From: Candidatus Binatia bacterium
GTDB taxonomy: Bacteria > Desulfobacterota > Binatia > HRBIN30
Assembly (NCBI GenBank): GCA_026004215.1
Contig: BPIR01000001.1
Location: 768,566 to 832,565, forward strand
Direction of reading: 5' to 3'
Length of the DNA stretch: 64,000 nucleotides
The position numbers and the translations under genes are program-made. The notes beneath the pieces were generated by a model. The model searched no databases. It saw only the letters and a program-made list of their open reading frames with translations, and was not told where the DNA came from. Shown piece by piece: positions 59,311 to 64,000 of this stretch. Each line of letters opens with the position of its first letter. Positions within the stretch are counted from its first letter, which is position 1.

Positions 59311-59841
59311 TCAATACTGGATCAACGACAACACCTGTCGGGGAGCCAGCCGCTGGCGTCCGCCGAGCGCCGTGAGCTCGATGACAAACGCGCACGCCAC
59401 CACTTCGCCACCCAGTCGCTCGACGAGCTCACAGGCGGCGCTGGCTGTTCCACCCGTGGCTAACAGGTCGTCCACGATCAGTACGCGCGTGGCACCTTCG
59501 AAGGCATCGCGGTGGATCTCCAAAGCGTCTGTGCCGTACTCCAGCTCGTATGCAGCGCGGATCTTTTCAGCGGGTAGTTTTCCTGGCTTGCGTACCACGA
59601 CGAGCCCGGCACCGAGAGCATACGCGACGGCAGCGCCGAAGATGAACCCTCTGGACTCGATCCCCAGCACCACGTCCACACCCCCTTTGTAGGGGCTGGC
59701 CAGCAGATCCACCGCACTGCGAAACGCTGGCCCATGCGCCAACAGTGGAGTGACGTCGCGAAAAACAATTCCGGGCTTGGGAAAGTTCGGAATGTCGCGG
59801 ATCCAACGACGAAGCTCGGGCGCCCTGACGGCTTGTTCCAT
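59311..59841 (-). CDS. apt: adenine phosphoribosyltransferase
   Basis: A 176-aa APRT. It shows IRDIPNFPKPGIVFRDVTPLL, GIESRGFIFGAA, RKPGKLPAEK and the PRPP loop VLIVDDLLATGGTA. It salvages adenine to AMP. It heads the apt-fumC-cyclase series; co-transcription with the cyclase would join adenine recycling to cAMP production. Confidence 0.95.
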   Translation of the reverse strand: MEQAVRAPELRRWIRDIPNFPKPGIVFRDVTPLLAHGPAFRSAVDLLASPYKGGVDVVLGIESRGFIFGAAVAYALGAGLVVVRKPGKLPAEKIRAAYELEYGTDALEIHRDAFEGATRVLIVDDLLATGGTASAACELVERLGGEVVACAFVIELTALGGRQRLAPRQVLSLIQY

Positions 59842-59888
59842 ACGGCGCTGCCTCTATCAGAACCAGTCGCGAGCCAACAAGGGCAACC

Positions 59889-60641
59889 TTATCCGCCCCA
59901 TGGACTCTGGCGGCGTGGTTCGGCCAGTGTCCGCACCGGAAGAACTAAAGCCGGATCAAAGGCGAGTTTGTTGTAGCGCACCTCGAAATGCAAGTTCGGG
60001 CCGGTGGTGCGCCCGCTCGTTCCAACCCGCGCAATGCTTTGACCGCGTTTGACGCGCTGCCCTTCTCGCACGAGGTTGCGCTGGTTGTGGGCGTAAAGCG
60101 TTGTCAAGCCCCCTTCATGCAGCAGGATCACTGTGAGTCCGTATCCCCGCAATTCTCCTGCAAAGACGACCTCGCCATCTGCCGCAGCTTCCACGCGGCT
60201 TCCCACCGGAGCGTGAATATCCACTCCGGTGTGGAGGGAGCCGAACCTTACGCCATACACCGAAGAAATCTCGCCGTCTGGTACGGGCCAATGAAGCCGC
60301 CCTTGCCAACGGGATAGAAACTTTCGGCTCAGCGAGGGGACGTTGCCGCCCCGCGGCCTCATGCCGCGTGCCGCCGAAGAGCTCACATCTCTTTTGCGTT
60401 TTGGGATACGCAGTTCTTGACCCTCAAGAATGCAATTGGGATCGCTCAGACGGTTTGTCCGAGCCAGTTCCGCAATGGACACTCCGTGGCGTGCCGCAAT
60501 GGCAGCGAGGGTATCCCCCCGACGTACGCGATAAATCGCGCTTCCACCACACCCGCTGGCCATCGCTACGGCCGCCAACAAGAACACCATGCCCGCTGCC
60601 CTGGCAGGCGACCCTCTCCACCCATTCCGACTCGCACCCAT
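59889..60641 (-). CDS. LysM-M23 lipoprotein (NlpD-like peptidoglycan hydrolase or activator)
   Basis: A 250-aa lipoprotein. The lipobox is AMASGC, and the LysM domain is YRVRRGDTLAAIAARHGVSI to GQELRIPKR. After a basic linker, the M23 domain has VYGVRFGSLHTGVDIHAPVG, YGLTVILLHEG and TTGPNLHFEVRYN. His/Asp of the zinc site look retained (HTGVD, HFEV), so it may be active rather than an NlpD-type dead activator. ATG at 60641 is chosen; the longer frame has no signal. Confidence 0.85.
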   Translation of the reverse strand: MGASRNGWRGSPARAAGMVFLLAAVAMASGCGGSAIYRVRRGDTLAAIAARHGVSIAELARTNRLSDPNCILEGQELRIPKRKRDVSSSAARGMRPRGGNVPSLSRKFLSRWQGRLHWPVPDGEISSVYGVRFGSLHTGVDIHAPVGSRVEAAADGEVVFAGELRGYGLTVILLHEGGLTTLYAHNQRNLVREGQRVKRGQSIARVGTSGRTTGPNLHFEVRYNKLAFDPALVLPVRTLAEPRRQSPWGG

Positions 60642-60952
60642 AGTCGCCACCTGTTGCTTTCCCCTCGCGTGCACCCAAATCATACCGCTTTTGGGCGCCA
60701 CTGTCGCGCGCGATTTTTTACCTGTTGCGGCGGAGTCGAGTAGCCCGCTCCAGGGCGTTGACTTGGTTATCGGGTACGCGCCCACAGCATGGGGCTTTGC
60801 GTGTGCCGTACCAGGCAATATTGCCACGAAGGGCCCCTCTCTTGCGCCCGCTTAAGCCCTTTCAGAACATTTCGCCAACATCAGGGAGCAGGGAAGTCCA
60901 ATGTTCTGTCAGCCCGACCCAACTCGCTAGCGAAAGGAAGGGGGAAACAGAC
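60642..60952. other. divergent intergenic region
   Basis: 311 bp between the LysM-M23 and HNH genes. TTGACT (60759-60764) has no matching -10. I see no RNA gene; short open frames here resemble neither neighbour. Confidence 0.4.
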
Positions 60953-61240
60953 ATGGCCAAGCACACGAAGATGCGAACACGCTGCGTGTACTGCGGAAGC
61001 CAGAGCGAGCTCACCGTGGATCATGTGATCCCTATCTCGCGCTGGCGTGACTTTCGCCTTCCGCGACGCGTTCTCGACAACAAGTCGAACAAGGTCGTCG
61101 CCTGCAAGCGTTGTAACCACGAAAAAGGCAATCTTGCGCCGCGGGAGTGGTTTCAGTTGCACCCGGATTTTTATGAACGCTTTCGGCGCGAGGCCAAGTA
61201 TCTATCCAATGCGGTCAAGTCTGCGTGTGGCCTGGATTGA
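60953..61240 (+). CDS. small HNH endonuclease
   Basis: A 95-aa HNH nuclease domain. It has the zinc-binding pair CVYCGS and CKRCNHEKGN, with catalytic VDHVIPISR between them. Stand-alone HNH proteins include restriction, repair and mobile-element nucleases; none of these contexts is present here. AGGAAGGGGG lies upstream of the ATG. It is convergent with surE, and nothing nearby suggests a toxin-antitoxin partner. Confidence 0.85.
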   Translation: MAKHTKMRTRCVYCGSQSELTVDHVIPISRWRDFRLPRRVLDNKSNKVVACKRCNHEKGNLAPREWFQLHPDFYERFRREAKYLSNAVKSACGLD

Positions 61241-61303
61241 TGGCATCGGCCGCTCTGAGCCGCCCGATGCAGAGGCTCGGTAGCGCTCGGGAAAACGCAC
61301 CCA

Positions 61304-62053
61304 TCAAGGCCACTCGATGTGGAGGTTGGCCAGCCGCTGGAGCGAGGCGTAGTTCGTTAAATCCAAGTGCAAGGGAGTAATCGAAATGTAGCCGGAATGG
61401 ACCGCGGCAAAGTCCGTTCCTTCCGCGGCCACGAAGTTCATCTCCCCACCGCCGATCCAGTAGTATTTTTTTCCGCGGGGATCGACTTTCTCCACAATCA
61501 CGTCGCTGTAGCGGCGCTTGCCCTGTCGGGTAAGTAAGTATCCCTTGATACCCTCGCGCGGCCCAGGCGGAATGTTCACGTTGAGCAACGTGTCGGGAGG
61601 AAGTCCTTCCGCCATCACCGTCGCGGCCAACGCACGGCTAAACTCGGCCGCAGCCCTAAAGTCGAACTCTTCGGTTCCCATCAAGGATACGGCAATGGCA
61701 GGCACACCCAGCAAAGTCGCTTCCATGGCGGCGGAAACCGTCCCGGAGTAAGTCACGTCCTCCCCGAGATTGGCGCCGTGATTGATGCCGGAAACGACGA
61801 GCCGTGGCCGCTCCGGCAGCACCGCGTTCAGCGCAAGGTTAATACAATCCGTGGGTGTTCCATCCACACTGAAACGCCGCTCGGCCACCGGCTCGATCCG
61901 CAGCGGACGGTGCAATGTGAGTGCGTGGCTCACGGCACTCTGGTTGCGATCCGGAGCCACGACCCACACCTCGTCCAGCGACTCTAGCGCCGCCACCAAC
62001 GCCTGCAGCCCCGCGGCCGCGATTCCGTCGTCGTTGCTCACCAAAATAGCCAC
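61304..62053 (-). CDS. surE: 5'-nucleotidase SurE
   Basis: A 249-aa nucleotidase. It begins AILVSNDDGIAAAGLQALV (metal Asp pair) and has RNQSAVSHALTLHRPLRIE, VDGTPTDCINLAL and VSGINHGANLGEDVTYSGT. It removes phosphate from nucleoside monophosphates in stress survival. GTG start. The surE and NlpD-like genes near one another resemble the surE-pcm-nlpD order, with HNH in place of pcm. Confidence 0.95.
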   Translation of the reverse strand: MAILVSNDDGIAAAGLQALVAALESLDEVWVVAPDRNQSAVSHALTLHRPLRIEPVAERRFSVDGTPTDCINLALNAVLPERPRLVVSGINHGANLGEDVTYSGTVSAAMEATLLGVPAIAVSLMGTEEFDFRAAAEFSRALAATVMAEGLPPDTLLNVNIPPGPREGIKGYLLTRQGKRRYSDVIVEKVDPRGKKYYWIGGGEMNFVAAEGTDFAAVHSGYISITPLHLDLTNYASLQRLANLHIEWP

Positions 62054-62115
62054 GCGCGCAAGGTAACAAGGTCAGGGAGTTTCAGCAAACAAAGTACGGG
62101 CCCCGCGGCCGAACA

Positions 62116-62189
62116 TCGGGGCGGCGGGATTTGAACCCACGACCACTCGCACCCCAAGCGAGTGCGCTACCAGGCTGCGCTACGCCCCG
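62116..62189 (-). tRNA. tRNA-Pro (GGG)
   Basis: A 74-nt cloverleaf on the minus strand. Acceptor stem CGGGGCG pairs with CGCCCCG with discriminator A. The anticodon stem CTCGC/GCGAG holds loop TTGGGGT, so the anticodon is GGG, reading CCC/CCU. The T-arm has GGTTCAAATCC. CCA is not encoded. Confidence 0.95.
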
Positions 62190-62273
62190 ATCTCCTCTAA
62201 ACACCTCGCCCCGTTATGGAGGCGAGCCCGCATATAGCGAGCATGGTCGCGGGTGAAAAGTGGCGACAAGGAA

Positions 62274-62564
62274 CTAACGGGCACATCCCAGGTCGAGCAA
62301 CTCCTTAGGAACGCCCGTTTGCCCTGCCAACTCGGCCGCACCACCTTCGGTGAGGCCGACCAGTCCTCGGTCGTTGTCGTACCAAATCCACTTCCGGCGA
62401 TAAAATACGTAGAGCACACGGCGCAACGTGGTTTCGGCTACCGCAACCATTTCACTGAGGTCTTTCACCGGGACCTTTGACTGGGTGCCCCAAAAGACTC
62501 GAGCCAACAGCAGCGCGCGGGCAACCTCACCGACGACAGAAGCAGCACAGGAATCGTGAATCAT
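62274..62564 (-). CDS. small winged-helix DNA-binding protein (Rrf2/MarR-like)
   Basis: I cannot name this 96-aa protein. It has an N-terminal helix (ASVVGEVARALLLARVFW), then a likely helix-turn-helix (VPVKDLSEMVAVAETTLRRVL), and a wing strand pair (RKWIWYDNDRGLVGLTEGG). This is a winged-helix pattern. It lies where deltaproteobacterial genomes often have a MerR-type regulator between ihfA and tRNA-Pro, but it is not MerR-like. The ATG has GGAG 8 nt upstream; the longer frame (to 62633) is unconserved. No metal or ligand site is evident. Confidence 0.55.
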   Translation of the reverse strand: MIHDSCAASVVGEVARALLLARVFWGTQSKVPVKDLSEMVAVAETTLRRVLYVFYRRKWIWYDNDRGLVGLTEGGAAELAGQTGVPKELLDLGCAR

Positions 62565-62704
62565 ACCGGTCACTCCGCCCGACGATCCAGCAATGGCTGT
62601 GCCGCACGTAGGAGCTTGGAACCCGACGGGCATCCGCGAGGCATCGCGCCTGGCGTACGAATTTGTCGGCTCCGAGCCATCTCTTTGACGCCCCCGAAGA
62701 CCTG

Positions 62705-63028
62705 TTACGCCCCCTCCACGGCTCGTGCCGTGCGATTCCGCGTAAGCCGGTGATTTACGGCTCGTTTGAACACGTGGCTTGGTTTGAAGGAGAGCACCCG
62801 CCGCCCGCGAATGATGATTTCCTCACCGGTTTGCGGATTGCGCCCCCGCCGAGGCCGTTTTTCCCGAACCGTGAAGTTCCCAAAGCCAGAGATCTTGACT
62901 TTCTCGCCTTGTTCCAGGCGATGTTTGATAATCTCGAAAACCGCTTCTACGAGTTCGGCCCCCTCACCGCGCGAACAATGAAGCCGAGCACAAACGCGCT
63001 CAATAATGTCGCCTTTTGTTACAGTCAC
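62705..63028 (-). CDS. ihfA: integration host factor alpha-like DNA-bending protein
   Basis: A 107-aa HU/IHF protein. It has the core VKISGFGNFTVREKRPRRGR and the intercalating-Pro beta-arm tip in RNPQTGEEI, then VLSFKPSHVFKRAVN. The C-terminal RLTRNRTARAVEGA is a short basic extension. It bends DNA at specific sites. A GTG start follows GGGGAGG. It lies 31 nt after pheT, the arrangement typical of ihfA. Confidence 0.92.
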   Translation of the reverse strand: MTVTKGDIIERVCARLHCSRGEGAELVEAVFEIIKHRLEQGEKVKISGFGNFTVREKRPRRGRNPQTGEEIIIRGRRVLSFKPSHVFKRAVNHRLTRNRTARAVEGA

Positions 63029-63059
63029 TCGGCCTCCCCGCTCGTCGACCTAGTTGTGG

Positions 63060-64000
63060 TCACCGCGGGCGAACACCCAACCGATCCACCAATGCCTCCA
63101 TCAACCGAGTGTGCACATCGTTGACTTCTGGATCGGTCAAGGTGCGCCCAGGCGAACGGTACCAAACCGAATAGGTCAAACTTTTGTGTCCAGCCGGAAT
63201 CGGAGGACCGATGTACTCGTCCACAAGCTCCACAGCTTCGACGATACACGTCCCTGCCTCCCATTGCCGGATCAAATCGAGCACTGCGCCCGCTGGAAAC
63301 CCCTCTTCGACAACGATCGCCAAATCGCGCTTTACGGCCGGAAATCGCGGTAGCTCACTGGCTGAAAAGCGCGCGCGACGATACTGGAGGCAGGTTTCCA
63401 AGTCAAGCTCGAACACCCAGCAAGGCGAGGCGAGTTCGTACCGGCGCTCGATTTTCGGGTGCAATGCGCCCAAAACGGCCAGCCGCTCTCCCTCGACATT
63501 CACATAAGCGACCTTGCCAGGGTGAAAGCTCGAAAGCCCCTCGGCTCTCTCGTACCGTGGCAAAGGTGCCGCAGCAAACTCGAGCAGCGTGTCCATCACA
63601 CCCTTGATGTCCGCAAACTCCGTGACTTTCCTGCGCCACCCAATGCCGTGCTCCGGAAACCGCGGGCACACGAGCCCTCCTATATGCAGGCGCTCTCGGT
63701 ATGGACCTTGTTCGTCTCGCCAAAACACCTTGCCCACAACGAATAGCGCAACCGCTTCGGCTCCCTGCGCCAGATTGTGCCGTGCCGCCCGCACTAAACC
63801 CGACACTAGGCTCAATCGCATTTCCGCATCTTCGCGTGACAGCGGGTTACGGAGCCGCACGGGCAGCCGTCCGGAAACAATGCCTGCAAAATCCTGATTC
63901 TCTTGCGCAGAGGCAAAAGCCAAAGGAATGGCCTCATGCAAACCTAAGCCCACCAGCAACCGGCGGACATTCCGCGCCGCGCGTTCGAGCGGACCAAGGC
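63060..64000 (-). CDS. pheT: phenylalanyl-tRNA synthetase beta chain, C-terminal part (cut by window)
   Basis: The C-terminal about 310 residues of PheT, on the minus strand; the frame is open through the window edge, so the start lies beyond. It contains the core-like catalytic-fold part (NPLSREDAEMRLSLVSGLV) and the C-terminal ferredoxin-fold anticodon-binding domain (PAVKRDLAIVVEEG through YSVWYRSPGRTLTD). It charges tRNA-Phe with PheS. Confidence 0.95.
   Translation of the reverse strand, partial: LGPLERAARNVRRLLVGLGLHEAIPLAFASAQENQDFAGIVSGRLPVRLRNPLSREDAEMRLSLVSGLVRAARHNLAQGAEAVALFVVGKVFWRDEQGPYRERLHIGGLVCPRFPEHGIGWRRKVTEFADIKGVMDTLLEFAAAPLPRYERAEGLSSFHPGKVAYVNVEGERLAVLGALHPKIERRYELASPCWVFELDLETCLQYRRARFSASELPRFPAVKRDLAIVVEEGFPAGAVLDLIRQWEAGTCIVEAVELVDEYIGPPIPAGHKSLTYSVWYRSPGRTLTDPEVNDVHTRLMEALVDRLGVRPR

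Overview
The window is a 64-kb piece of a GC-rich bacterial chromosome made almost entirely of core metabolism, cell-envelope and information genes. I see no phage, insertion sequence, CRISPR array or rRNA operon. Outer-membrane porins, an OprB-like barrel, a TlpA-type periplasmic thioredoxin and a lipoprotein endopeptidase point to a diderm. Fatty-acyl CoA dehydrogenases, a RegB/RegA redox two-component system, a dockerin-like N-terminus with a Pro/Thr linker on a DUF3604 protein, and the order pheT-ihfA-wHTH-tRNA-Pro-surE-NlpD-like suggest a deltaproteobacteria-like lineage. Candidatus Binatota is my best guess, but this is inference, not a sequence match.

Layout. 1-7.1 kb: an AidB-type acyl-CoA dehydrogenase cut by the window edge, then a parvulin-like isomerase, a coiled-coil/barrel protein, a HupE/UreJ membrane protein and a secreted DUF3604 protein. 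7.2-14.0 kb: a MaoC hydratase, an archaeo-eukaryotic-type primase, an SRPBCC-SDR fusion, a PEBP-like protein, a GT87 membrane enzyme and a ROK kinase. 14.1-22.6 kb: acyl-CoA dehydrogenases, both subunits of a biotin-dependent acyl-CoA carboxylase, an enoyl-CoA hydratase and a porin, resembling leucine (liu) or acyclic-terpene (atu) catabolism. 22.7-28.0 kb: RegA/RegB, a CxxC-bearing barrel protein, a TlpA-like protein that looks frameshifted, a CBS-domain protein and a heme-motif protein. 28.2-33.6 kb: a metal-uptake block of pseudo-receiver, Cys/His-rich small protein, coiled-coil porin and a complete ZnuABC-type transporter. 33.7-39.4 kb: groEL, groES, hsp20 and a large penicillin-binding protein. 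39.8-40.6 kb: a secreted Cys-rich triplicated protein.

40.7-48.6 kb (minus strand) is a pyrimidine operon, pyrR-pyrB-pyrC-carA-carB. It is preceded by a well-formed promoter, a PyrR-binding hairpin and an intrinsic terminator, so UMP/PyrR attenuation can be read directly from the sequence. pth lies upstream. 48.8-55.7 kb holds a NIPSNAP protein, a ClpP-like protease, a CPBP protease, pyruvate:ferredoxin oxidoreductase and a dihydroorotate-dehydrogenase-like protein overlapping it by 4 nt. 55.8-60.6 kb holds a CHASE2 adenylate cyclase, fumC, apt and a LysM-M23 lipoprotein. 61-64 kb holds an HNH protein, surE, tRNA-Pro(GGG), a winged-helix protein, an IHF-alpha-like protein and the 3' part of pheT.

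Most operons are tightly packed, with ATGA or TGATG stop-start overlaps (for example znuA/znuC/znuB, pyrB/pyrC/carA, regB/regA, nifJ/DHOD-like), which implies translational coupling. The items most worth following up are the PyrR leader with its embedded small ORF, the chromosomal AEP primase, the +1 frameshift in the TlpA-like gene, the redox module around RegAB, and the Cys-rich triplicate protein with a structured leader.
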